DNA from: Nemophila menziesii
Taxonomy: Eukaryota > Streptophyta > Magnoliopsida > Boraginales > Hydrophyllaceae
Direction: 5' to 3'
Assembly (NCBI GenBank): GCA_029959085.1
Contig: JARWIR010000093.1
Location: forward strand, 1,736,001-1,800,000
Length of the DNA stretch: 64,000 bases
The notes beneath the pieces are model-generated. The model worked only from the letters and a program-made list of their open reading frames with translations, did not search any database and had not been told where the DNA came from. Both the position numbers and the translations under genes were made by a program. Positions 54,129 to 64,000 of the stretch are shown piece after piece. The stretch's first letter is position 1. Every line of letters begins with the position of its first letter.

Positions 54129-55885
54129 TGATGTCTCCCTATTTGTTCTAATTATTAGCCCTTAGGGGACATCCTTTTAGGTGAATATTTGACTTATTTG
54201 ATAGACTTTTATGCTTATTTCGTCATATTACACTTTCTCCCCTTGGAATTAAACTATTTGCATTTCTAGAGTTTTTGTGTGTTAATTTGGTTATTTTTAG
54301 TGCAAAGTTGGTAGGTTCTTGAATTTCATTAAAAAAAAAATACAAGGAGGAGAAGTGAGAATTAAAATCTTAGATTATTTTTAGTGTGTTAGGAAGTATT
54401 TTATTCGAGTTTCTAATTTTAGAGGGCACTTTCTTATTTCTAGTCTTGAATTATTGATTTATTAATTTTTAAAGCATATGTGGTTTAATTATTTATTTAT
54501 TGTGAAGCTTTAAAAGATATATGGTAATTAATTAGATACCAAGTCAAGTCTAAGAAGTAAAGGAAAGAGATATACATGGAAATAAGAAGATTAAGGAAGG
54601 ATATATGCAAAGAAGGAAAATATAAAGTTGCCAGATAAATCTGAAATTCAAGCCACGTTCAAAGACGAGCTCATAACTTAAGATTGGCTAGGAATTTTGG
54701 ATAATGGTTTGGACCAATGGATAGGGATTTCCGAGACAAGTGATTTCGACTACTGGAACGTGTCAAATGGATAAGTATTGAAGGTGATATGACCAAAACA
54801 AATCAACAGCGGAATCTTACCTTTCCTAGATTTTAGGGCTGCGAATTGAAGAGTTCTTGACTTGTCTTCCACTCCAAGTAAAAACGAATTAGAGCTTCCA
54901 AACACCTATAAATACATCCCTTAGCCTCCTATTTTCATACACTTCAGAGAATTACACAAGAGGCTTAAGGTTTTCAAGTCAAGGAGAAGCTAGCGCTGGG
55001 GAGCAATTCTGTTCTTCCATCAACAGTCATCCTACCCTTTAAGTTATCGATTTATCTTTTGTATTTGAACATGAATTCCTTTTATTTATTTCCAGTCTTT
55101 AATTTTATCATGAGCTAAATTTCCATATACTTGAGAATCACATAAAGGGATGAACCTTAATTAATTTAATCTATGTTTTGAATTTGGGATTGCTATGATT
55201 TAAATTAAATTGAGATTTATATATTGGATATTACTTTGTTTTCATTACTAATTCTTTTAGGAAAAACTAGAAATAGCTTTTAGTATTTGGGCTATTCACT
55301 TTAGTGGCGACGTGATCATCCGACAGGGGGGGTTTGAATACAGACTTAGGTAATACCCGTGTAATGTCCATTATTGACCGACAGGCTTAACTAATTACAT
55401 AGCCAAATAGGTAAATTTTTATCATTCGAAGAGGCATATTCGACCATACAGAGGTTTATAGTACTTTAGGATAGCTTCTAGGTCCACCCGACAGGGGCTA
55501 GGACATTAGAGTCCCGACTAATATTATAATTCCAATTCTACCCTTAAAATAAGCATAGGTTACGTTAATTAGGTGGATTCCTTACGAGACTCAAGTATCT
55601 CTCATCTTTGAAGTTAGTCCTTTTATTTGCATTATTTCTTTTCAATAATTTACTTTTAGTCTTTATTTTATTTGCATCTTTTAATTTAGAAAACCAAACA
55701 AAAATCTTCTATTTTATTTTTTTGTCAACAATTATTCTTACTACTTGATTAATATTTGGGTTGAACCTAATCCGTCCTTGAGAACGAAACCCGATTTATC
55801 GGATATTACTTGGACAACCGTGCACTTGTGGTATTGTGGTTCCTCTTATTTAGCGTATTATTTTCTAACACCCTAGGCCCCACCA
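54129..55885 (+). repeat. 3' LTR after element D (1,757 bp, A-type)
   Basis: Starts TGATGTCTCCC after a polypurine tract and ends CCTAGGCCCCACCA. Length and sequence follow the LTR of element A (reverse complement) more closely than the LTR at 28500. Motifs like CGACAGGGG occur about every 60-100 bases (55321-55495). The right flank GCTGT does not match the left flank of the 28500 LTR (ACAAT), so the two LTRs are not from one intact insertion. Confidence 0.82.
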
Positions 55886-56309
55886 GCTGTGTACACTTCA
55901 GTGGAGTCTTGAAATTTCTGGTCAGCACAACCTTTGTACGCCAAGCTAGTCTGATCTGTTGAAGATTAAAAGGTTGTCAAGAGAGAGAAAATCAAGAACA
56001 TAAGAGAGAATAGTGGACCCATCTGAAGATTTTATCAGCGTTTTGAATTGAGGCATAAATTCCCTAATGTTCAAAAAATAACTATTGGTCATGAAAGGCA
56101 TATTTGAAATGTTCGTTTCTAATACGAAAAAAATTGAACTTTTTAAACACAGTATTTTGGACATTTCACATAACAGAGAAAAAATGTTGCAATTCGCTTC
56201 TAATATTATATAACCTAATGACTCTAGAAATGTCCACTCAATCGGAAAAAATTAACACAAAAGCAACTAAGAAATATATTTGGCAAATTTCAAGATATTA
56301 AACATATAC
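55886..56309. other. Unassigned AT-rich segment
   Basis: A 72-codon minus-strand frame at 55946-56164 has no domain and does not continue the NAP1-like exon. Nothing else is supported. Confidence 0.3.
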
Positions 56310-56405
56310 CTGAATCTCCCTCAGAACCTCAACACGCTTTCTCACTATATGTGTCAATGTTTCAAGCACATTAGAGTGTTTCCCAGTAAGACCTTGTAAC
56401 TTATT
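56310..56405 (-). pseudogene. Single NAP1-like exon (nucleosome assembly protein)
   Basis: On the minus strand a 96-base segment between TTTTTTATGCAG and GTATAT encodes 32 residues including LQGLTGKHSNVLETL and VRKRVEVLREIQ, which match the conserved N-terminal region of plant NAP1 histone chaperones, as I recall that family. Both splice signals are intact and the exon is in frame throughout, but neither the previous nor the next NAP1 exon can be recognised within 1 kb. It is either a captured exon or the remnant of a broken gene. Confidence 0.65.
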
Positions 56406-56799
56406 CTGCATAAAAAAGAAAACCCCCAATCAAACCAGTCACTATATTACATACAATATTCAACTCGATGTAAAACAAAAACAATACAGTAATTTATACT
56501 TACACTGTGAAGAAGATGATTCGAGTTCGACGGTGATTGAAGCAGTGTGGTGTTGCCTGGAGCTCTGTTTTAGAAGCTGGAGGTTGGTCTTTGAACATTC
56601 ATAATTTAGGATATTCGATTGTTGATGGAGGTGGTGGTTTTCTCTTTTGGGTTCTTGAATAATTGTGTTACAAAAAAAATAGAAATAGTGCTTTTGATGA
56701 CGATAATAAACAACACACTGCAATTATAATTACATCAGATAATTCTGTAATGAGATTGAGTTAAATATATAATTCAATTTTTGTAGAGTTACAAAGGTA
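56406..56799. other. Intron-like flank of the NAP1-like exon
   Basis: Minus-strand frame 56460-56723 has no recognisable domain. No terminal repeats of a capturing transposon were identified. Confidence 0.3.
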
Positions 56800-57275
56800 T
56801 ATCACAAAGCATCACTTCTCATACGGTAAAAGGCTTCCAACGTCATAAAATGGCCACTGCGAAAAAAATGTAAAAGTAATGAGATTAAGCTAAAAATAAT
56901 TCATTTTTTTTAGTGTTTCAATAATAAAAAATAATTTGTTTACCTATCAGAGAATCACTTCTCTTACGGTAAAAGACTTCCAACATTAAATCAGATAATT
57001 TAGAAAAAATGTAAAAGTAAGGAGATTAGGCTAATAATAATTCAATTTTTAGTGTTTTAATGATAAAAAATAATTTTTTACCTTGATTTGGGTTCTTCGT
57101 CGAGTGAATGGCCCCTAAGGCCACAGTTTTCTTGTGTAGGTAGTGGCTTGGTGGGAAGGCGAGTGTGAAAAGATTTCTTTTTGCCTTTTGTTTGAATAAT
57201 TCTAAAAAATTGTAAAAGGGATGAAATTAAGTAAAAAATAATCCAATTTTTTACCATTAATTGGGTTCTTCGTCG
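56800..57275. repeat. Degenerate tandem repeat, two to three units of about 140 bp
   Basis: ATCACTTCTC-TACGGTAAAA followed by CTTCCAACRT, then AAAAAATGTAAAAGTAA-GAGATTA, recur at about 56808 and 56953. A third partial unit appears near 57205 (AATTGTAAAAGGGATGAAATT). The phrase TGGGTTCTTCGTCGAGT occurs at 57088 and 57253. Confidence 0.65.
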
Positions 57276-57973
57276 AGTCGGGTGATGATGGTGGAGAATG
57301 GTCCTGAGTGGCGGCGGGTTCTCCTACACTTATATGTAATGATATTAATGATAGGTGGGGCCAGAAACGATCCTGGCCACCACTTATGTTTGATCAGAAT
57401 CAATCCTGGCCACCACTTATCAAAAAACCTTGTAATATAATATAGATTCTTATAAACCGTAAATTAAAAATTTCCCTCTTAGGTACCGATGATGGATCTA
57501 ATTCAAATTTTCCATTTTGTGTCTTATTATCTGTACTTGATACTTGTAGGATACTATATAAATTATTAAATTCTTGAAGGGATTGCAAGGCTTAAACAGG
57601 TGAGTAACTCTCAATAAAATAGTGTTTTTTTTCCAGCTGAAATTCACGTATTTTTTAACGGTTAATATTTTGACTCTTATCCAGGCTGATTTTATTATCC
57701 CGGACTATTAGACTCCAGCGAGAAATGAAACTCCTAAGAAGAAAAAATGGATACATAGAATTGATTAATATGGTTTTGAAGCAGTGGTAATACTGATTAA
57801 TATATCACCACTCAATATAGGGATTTATATCGTGATTTTTGCATAATATAGGGACCAACCTTCCATTATTGATAGTTTTTAATCTCGTTTCAGGGGGGAC
57901 ATAAGTTTGCACTATGCTGAAGACCTCGGAGCAAAAGATAGATCTCGTTATGATTCATACACCTATAGTGATG
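57276..57973. other. Unassigned segment left of the copia element
   Basis: TCCTGGCCACCACTTAT is duplicated at 57372 and 57405. No gene is supported. Confidence 0.3.
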
Positions 57974-58879
57974 TGTTGGTAAAATTTTCGGAACTGTAAT
58001 GGTGATTTTAAACACAAAACCGAAATGCGAAAATGGCTTTAAGTAATTTAAAAAGACGGGATTATAAAACAGAAAATTAAGTGGATAGAAATTTAAAATA
58101 CAAAAATTAGATGGACAGAAATAAAAAGACGAAAGGAAAATATGATCCGGAAACTGGAGGCGATAACAAAAGTAGTGTCGTGGTCCTCGTGGAGAAGCCA
58201 CTTCCTTAAGAACGAATTTCAGGACAGCCGGGATGCTATACTGTTTTTCCGAACGTTCCCCAAGGTTTGAACACTACTAACTAGCTCTCGTGTGCACTCA
58301 CAAGGGATGATTTGGAATCTGTATAAAAGCTTCGCTCAAGAACAGTAGGGAGGAGAAAGGAGGATAATATGGCTGCATAATTTCGTTAGAAGAGTTGTGT
58401 GTATTTCGGAAGTGAAGGCCAGCTCTACATATAGGTGGAGAAGGAGCTGTTACGAGCTAACATCAAGGGTAATGAAACGCAGCTGTTACGAGCTGAGATT
58501 AAGGAGCAACAAATCCGCACATGTTACTCAAGGCTGTTTCCAAAAACGTGGGAAGAAAATATGGGAATTAAAGCACGTTGACAAAGTCAAAAGACCAATA
58601 AAACCGGGTATAAAAATTTATTTATTTTTATTTTTTTCCCAAGACCCAAGACCCATGACCCATGACACGGACCCGGTCCCAGGCTCGGGCCGGGTAGGTG
58701 GTGGTGGTGCGCGCGTGTGGGCTTACCCGTTGCTATATCATGTGCATGGGTGTTTGTTCTTTGGTATCTTATGAACCCACAAAGTATTTAAGTGGGGTAT
58801 TTTGTTTATAACCCACCGATGTTGGATAAACAAAACAGTCACTTAGTGACTTCTCCCCCCACATGCAAATGTTCCAACA
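57974..58879 (-). repeat. 3' LTR of the copia element (906 bp)
   Basis: On the minus strand it begins TGTTGGAACATTTGC and ends TTACCAACA, an inverted TGTTGG/CCAACA pair. A purine tract GTGTGGGGGAT lies just inside it. Its right part matches the partial 5' LTR at 63653-64000 with scattered differences. The ORF at 58397-58774 lies in the LTR and has no domain. Confidence 0.88.
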
Positions 58880-59589
58880 ATCCCCCACACATTTGAATGT
58901 CAACATAAAGTTTTGGAAACGAGAAGGAAGTTTTGAGCGAAAGATTGGGTGAATTGTACTTAAGTGTCAATATCTTGCTATTTGAATTGACACGTAGTGA
59001 AATGAGGCAACAACTAAATCCTATCAAGTGAACGTACTCTTGAACATGACGTTCTTCAGTTGAGATCCTCACAACACATACTCAAACCCGTTAGGATTAT
59101 ACAAACTCCGCGATGTAATCACAAGCGCTTTTAGGCCATGCGCATACCTTGGTTCTCATGAGTGCTCTAAAAAGATTTCTCAAGTATTTTATAGAAAGCG
59201 GCCCCCACTTTCACACTCACATAGGCGATTTCAAGAATGTCTATACAATATAGACTACCCCTCAAGGGTCTTGAAGTCATTAAGAGCCTTAAAGCCCATC
59301 ATATGCCGGTGAGTTCATCAAGTCCTTCTCAACAGGACCACCACAAAGGGCTATGAACATCATTAAGAGTTAAACTCAACCTCGAAATAAACATCGGTGA
59401 ATTCATCAAGTCCTTCTCAATAGGACCACCACAAAGGGCTATGAATTATTAAGAGTTAAACTTAACCTAGAAATAAACATCGGTGAATTCATCAAGTCCT
59501 TCTCAATAGGACCACCACAAAGGGATATGAATCATATAGAGTCGAAACTCAACCTCATTTTCACTATAGTATGCCATAGGGATGGGTAA
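58880..59589 (-). repeat. copia 3' UTR with three tandem repeats of about 85 bp
   Basis: CATCAAGTCCTTCTCAAYAGGACCACC recurs at about 59317, 59408 and 59495, each within a unit of about 84-90 bases that ends GAAATAAACATCGGTGA. The rest has no ORF. Confidence 0.85.
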
Positions 59590-60392
59590 GTAGTGCATCA
59601 CATGTCATCCATATGACCCCCATAAATCCGCTTAAGCCCCATCCCTCTAGACATCTCCAGAACTACTCTCCTGGTCACACCTTTAGTGAATGGATCAGCC
59701 AAATGTTTCTCGTATTTGACAAAGTCCAATGCTATCACACCATTCTTCAGTAATTGTTTCACTAAGCTGTGTCTGATTCAAATATTTCTCCGTTTTCCAT
59801 TATAGGAGCTATTGTGAGCAACGCTGATAGCCGCTTGCGAGTCACAATGAAGAGAAACTGGTACAACTTTATCTTTCCATAATGGTACATCTGCTAGGAG
59901 ACTCCTCAACCATTCGGATTCTTGTCCTGCCAACTCTAGTGCTATGCACTTAGATTCCATGGTTGACCGTGCTATACAAGTTTGTTTAGACGACTTCCAG
60001 GATATAGCTCCTCCACCCAAGAAAAATACATAACCACTAGTGGAGCTCACTTCATCATTATCTGATATCCAATTCGCATCACAGTAGCCTTCCAAGACAG
60101 TAGGGAATCTACTATAGTGTATGCCTATATCCATAGTGCCTTTAAGATATTTCAGTAATCTCCGTAGCGCAACCCAATGTTCATTACTAGGGTTATGGGT
60201 ATAGCGACTAAGTTTACTAACAGCATAGGCAATATCAGGTCGAGCGTAGTTCATTAAGAACATCACACTCCCTATTACCTTAGCGTATTCGGTTTGAGAG
60301 ATTGCACTTCCCCTGTTCTTAGTCAAATGAATACTAGAGTCATAAGGAGTTATTGCAGGTGTGACATTAAAGGAGTTGAATCTCTTCAACAA
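59590..60392 (-). pseudogene. copia RNase H
   Basis: [20 protein letters not shown] and [17 protein letters not shown] link RT to RNase [21 protein letters not shown] gives the catalytic Asp, [13 protein letters not shown] the Glu region (TTESEY is degraded to TMESKC), and [15 protein letters not shown] the second Asp. A TGA after KRRNI (59778) replaces the usual Arg. The frame would continue through IRHSLVKQLL and ADPFTKGV to about 59590. Confidence 0.85.
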
Positions 60393-61729
60393 CTACTCTA
60401 CATAATGGGATTGGTTAAGGGATATACCATTATCATGTCTTAAGATCTTAACCCCTAAGATAACATCAGCTTCCACCATGTATTTCATCTCAAACTTAGA
60501 TGATAAGAAGTCCTTAGTCTCATTAATGACTTTAAGGTTAGTGCCAAAGATCAGCATGTCATCTACGTATTGACATATGATCACACATTTAAATCCCAAC
60601 ACCTTCATGTAAACACATGAATCAGAAGTGTTGACTATAAAACCATCATTAGCTAAAGTACTATCTAATATTTTGTACCATTGTTTGGGTGCTTGTTTCA
60701 AACCATATAGAGATTTCTTAAGCTTTCATACTTTGTCTTCTTGACCAGATGCCACAAACCCTTCGGGTTGTACCATATATATCTCTCTTCATCTAAGTCT
60801 CCATTCAAAAACGCGGTCTTAACATCCATCTGATGTATAATGAGTTTATGAATAGAAACTAAGGCTACGAGAGTTCTTATAGTGGCTATTTTGGACACTG
60901 GGGAATAGGTGTCAAAGTAGTCCAAACCTTTCGTCTGAGTAAAGCCTCGAATAACAAGTCTAGGCTTAAATTTCTCTATGGAACCCTCTGGTCTTAATTT
61001 CCTCTTAAAGATCCATTTGCTACTAATTGGCTTACACCCTTTTGGTAAGTCAGTTAAGTCCCAAGTGTGGTTTGATCTAATGGATTCTATTTCGTTGTTT
61101 ACTGCCTCTTTCCAGAAACTGGCATCAATGGATCTCATAGCTTCAGAAAAGATCTTAGGATCTTCCTCAAGAAGAAAACACAAGACTAGTTCTTCACATA
61201 GCATATCTATGTGAAAATCCTCAGTCAAGAAAGCAGTGATAAAGTTTGGTCCAAAGCTAGACTCAGTCATACGTTTTTTACTTCTCCTAATTTCGTTATC
61301 AGGGTGTGATCCTGACCCTAACGAGGGGAGAGAAGTAGACATATCATCGCTAACAGGTATAGCAGTATTGACTAGCGAGTCATTACTGGTAGATGAGGAT
61401 GCATGATGAACAATATTCTTTTTCAAGGGAAATATATGTTCAAAGAATTCAGCATCTCTAGATTCTCTAATAATGTTATCAACTAAGGACATAAACTTAT
61501 AAGCTGCACTATTTTGAGCATATCCTATAAAGATAGAATCTATGGTTTTGGGTCCAATGTTGACTCTCTTAAAGTCGGGTAAAGCTACCTTAGCCAAACA
61601 CCCCCACACTCTTAAATATTTCAGGTTAGGAGGGTATCCTTTCCACAACTCGTAAGGGGTATTATCTATACGTTTATGGGGTACTCGGTTTAACACATAA
61701 CAAGCAGATAAGACAGCTTCCCCCCACAT
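60393..61729 (-). pseudogene. copia reverse transcriptase (with integrase C-terminal linker)
   Basis: 61729-61270 is the integrase C-terminal part (HKRIDNTPYELWKGYPPN, FIGYAQNSAAYKFM). RT then reads SIRSNHTWDLTDLPKGCK, KWIFKRKLRPEGSIEKFKPR, TYSPVSKIATIRTLVALV and HQMDVKTAFLNGDLDEE. An extra base near 60780 shifts frame; the next frame continues MKQAPKQWYKILDSTLA and CQYVDDMLIFG (catalytic YVDD) to a TAG at 60393. It would make cDNA from element RNA; inactive. Confidence 0.88.
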
Positions 61730-62256
61730 GTTGGGTGGTAGCCTGAACTAATTAACATAGCATTCATCATTTCTTTAAGGGATCTATTTTTCCTTTCGGC
61801 TATGCCATTCTGTTGGGGTGTATAAGGGGCACTAAGTTCATGAATAATTCCATTACTTTCACAAAATTCTTTAAGTGTGTTTGAACTATATTCACCGCCC
61901 CTATCAGACCTAAACCTTTTAATCTTTCTATCTAGTTGATTTTCAACCTCAGCCTTATATTTTAAAAAGGTGGATTCTTCTTCATCTTTAGACTTTAAAA
62001 GGTATACTTTGGTGAACCTAGAGTAGTCATCTACAAAGGTCATATAATAAAGTTTTCCTCCTCTACTAGCGGTAGTTTTAAAGTCAGCTAAGTCAGAATG
62101 CACTAGTTCTAATAGTTGAGATTCTCTAGTGGTTACGTTTTTAAACGGTTTTCTCGCATGCTTAGCCTCTACACATATTTGACACTTAAATAAATCATCA
62201 CTATGGTTTCCAGGTATTAGTCCATGATTTTTTAAGTCTTTTAATCGAGATAACAT
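61690..62256 (-). pseudogene. copia integrase core
   Basis: The Cys part of the HHCC finger (CQICVEAKHARKPF) is followed by LLELVHSDLADF (first Asp), FVDDYSRFTKVYLLK, FRSDRGGEYSSNTLKEFC (second Asp), and SAPYTPQQNGIAERKNRSL (Glu). A frameshift near 61735 breaks it from the C-terminal part. The His pair lies upstream beyond a frame change near 62257. Confidence 0.87.
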
Positions 62257-62701
62257 TTAAGTGCCCTAATCTAGCATGCCACATATCAAGAGATTCAACA
62301 ATATAAGCAGAAGTAGATGCATTCTCATTCAAAGCAGAAAAAACATTAAGTACAAAAAGTCCACCATTAAGATAGCATTTTCCTACAAATTCACCATTTC
62401 TAGAAATAATAATTTTCCCACCCTCAAAAAAAGTTTAAGTCCAACTTTGTTTAGAAGAGACCCAGAGACTAAATTTCTACGAAGCGTGGGAACATACAAA
62501 ACATCATTAAGGGATAAGGTCTTGCCAGAGGTAAGTTTAAGACACACCTTTCCCTTGCCAAGGACACCCGCAGTTGTAGAGTTTCCCATGTACGCACATT
62601 CCCCATCAGCTACATCTTCAAACCCTTGGAATAACTCTTTATTGGCGCAAAAGTGTCCGAGGATCCATTCGGCCTTGTTCTAACCAAAATTGTTTCAACC
62701 A
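62257..62701 (-). pseudogene. copia protease, active site deleted
   Basis: Readable phrases are EWILGHFCANKELFQGFED, MGNSTTAGVLGKGKV and LNDVLYVPTLRRNLVSG, the usual copia protease order. The family reads WILD-[TS]-GAS-x-H at the first; here WIL is followed at once by GHFC, so the catalytic Asp and the S/T-GAS loop are missing. A stop also lies near 62683. Confidence 0.75.
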
Positions 62702-63622
62702 TTACGCGGTAATTACCTCTTCAGTTTCAGTCAGGTTGGCGCGAGCTGGATTATTTGGGTTGAACCTATCCTTGCATTGGTACGCCTTGTGACCCTCTTT
62801 TCCACAACAGTAGTAAGTTGCCTTGTTTTTCTGAATATTGCCTTTGTTGTTCTTATTCTGACCATGAGATTTCCCTTTACCCTTATTATGACCATGAGAT
62901 TTCCCTTTACCCTTATTCTGACCATGAGATTTGTTGTTACCATACCCAGAACTCTCGACCAAATTTGCTTTCGAAGAATAATGAGGTAAAGTTTTAGACT
63001 TATCTTTGAAGCGATTTGCCTCTTCGGTTCTCATGTGACTAATTAGCTCTTGGATTGACATATCTTTCTTCTTATGTTTGAGGTGGTTGCGGTAGTCACT
63101 CCAGGACGATGGGAATTTCTTAAGTAACACATTTGCTTGTAGGATTTCACATAATTTCATACCTTCAGATACAATTTCGGCACACAGATTTTCGTAAATG
63201 TGAACTTGTTCCATGATTGGTTTTTGATCGGTGATTGTGAATTTAAGCTAGTTTCCGACCACGTATATTTTCTTACCGGAGTCGTCACCTCCGTATTTAG
63301 TGTGTAAACGGTCCCAAATATTTTTTTGCAGATTTTTCGTTTACAATAAATCAAATAGGGGGTTGGACATGTGGTTTAAAAGATGACCCCCAGTAATTTT
63401 ATTTGCTTTTTCGTATTTTAAAAGTCTAGCATATATAGTAGTATCCGTATTACCAGTTGAAACAGGAGGGTTTTCAAGAAGTTCAAAATCGACCTCTAAT
63501 TGTTCAAAGAAAATGAGAAGCTTTTGGTACCAACATTTAAAATTAGAACCATCAAGGGGTTCGAGTTTTGACATATCAGACAAGGTTTTCAAATATGGAG
63601 TTAAAGCCGAAGGGGAGGCCAT
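62702..63622 (-). pseudogene. copia gag
   Basis: Starts MASPSALTPYLKTLSD at 63622. MSKLEPLDGSNFKCWYQKLL is the UBN2-like gag start; a stop at 63341 and frame changes to 63214 follow. The second part has KFPSSWSDYRNHLKHKKKDM and three Gly-His-Asn/Gln-Lys repeats (KGKGKSHGHN). The zinc knuckle reads YYCCGKEGHKAYQC: the first Cys of C-x2-C is Tyr, so the finger is probably broken. Confidence 0.85.
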
Positions 63623-63652
63623 TACAGTTTCAATATAATTTCGTTCTTAATT

Positions 63653-64000
63653 TGTTGGTAAAAATTCCGGAACTGTATTGGTGATTTTAAACACAAAACT
63701 GAAATGCGAAAATGACTTTAAGTAATTTAAAAAGACAGAATTATAAAACAGAAAATAAAGTGGACATAAATTTAAAATACGAAAATAAGATGGACAGAAA
63801 TAAAAAGATGAAAGGAAAATACGAACCGGAAACTGGAGACGATAACAAAAGTAGTGTCGTAGAGAAGCCACTACCTTAAGAACGAATTTCGGGACAGCCG
63901 GGATGCTATATTGTTTTCGCGAGCGTTCTCCAAGGTTTGAACACTACTAACCAGCTCTCGTGTGCAATCACAAGGGATGGTTTGGAATCTTTATAAAAGC
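63653..64000 (-). repeat. 5' LTR of the copia element (partial)
   Basis: Matches 57974-58330 of the 3' LTR closely; a few substitutions and one indel of about 10 bases (near 63859) are visible. It continues beyond the window. Confidence 0.88.

Larger units (their letters stand above)
57974..64000 (-). mobile_element. Ty1/copia retrotransposon (5' LTR cut by window end)
   Basis: Minus strand order: partial 5' LTR (64000-63653), gag, protease, integrase, reverse transcriptase, RNase H, a 3' UTR with tandem repeats, polypurine tract, and 3' LTR (58879-57974). Domain order PR-IN-RT-RH is diagnostic of copia. Several frameshifts and stops make it inactive. A standard initiator-Met PBS was not found after the 5' LTR; the sequence there is AATTAAGAACGAAATTATAT. 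Confidence 0.92.

Noticed and set aside
58397..58774. 125-codon plus-strand frame
   Set aside because: It lies wholly within the copia LTR and has no domain.

Overview
This window is nuclear DNA from a flowering plant, most likely a eudicot. It is AT-rich, its genes have GT-AG introns, and it is packed with plant-type retrotransposons (Athila-like Ty3/gypsy elements with an Asp-tRNA primer site, Ty1/copia, L1-like LINEs, a MULE and foldback elements). No rRNA, tRNA or CRISPR array was seen. I could not name the species.

Layout. 1-2002: C-terminal end of a dead Mutator-like transposase and its repeat-rich terminus. 2003-6887: minus-strand non-autonomous Athila-like element 'A' with one large LTR, a duplicated primer-binding site and one ORF. 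6900-8440: decayed LINE. 8651-15332: the only gene island, with a tandemly duplicated upstream region, an intronless GeBP/STOREKEEPER-like transcription factor gene (+), and a nine-exon gene (-) resembling plant TAF1A, an RNA polymerase I initiation factor. 16057-24193: LINE debris, an intact LINE ORF1-type ORF that runs in frame into a fragment of an AP-4 mu adaptin gene, a foldback element, and a 5'-truncated LINE with a perfect 15-bp target duplication. 24340-28499: copia remnant, small foldback repeats and unassigned DNA. 28500-55885: a decayed gag-pro-pol Athila-like element 'D' (+) holding nested insertions: a full-length LINE (17-bp target duplication), which itself holds a 9.0-kb non-autonomous Athila-like element 'B' (5-bp target duplication GTGCA); plus a solo LTR (AGGGG) and a 229-bp foldback element. 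56310-56405: a single NAP1-like exon. 57974-64000: a minus-strand copia element whose 5' LTR runs off the window.

The most interesting theme is the Athila-like group. Elements A and B lack reverse transcriptase, RNase H and the integrase core, yet both keep an orphan integrase C-terminal 'GPF' module ending in LTHCW-x-GY, attached to a coiled-coil-like protein in A and to gag-protease in B. A decayed full-coding relative (D) lies in the same window. The members share a hairpin at the LTR end, regularly spaced CCCGTCAGGG motifs in the LTR, and, between the coding region and the 3' LTR, a GC-rich palindromic tandem array whose position is conserved but whose sequence is not.
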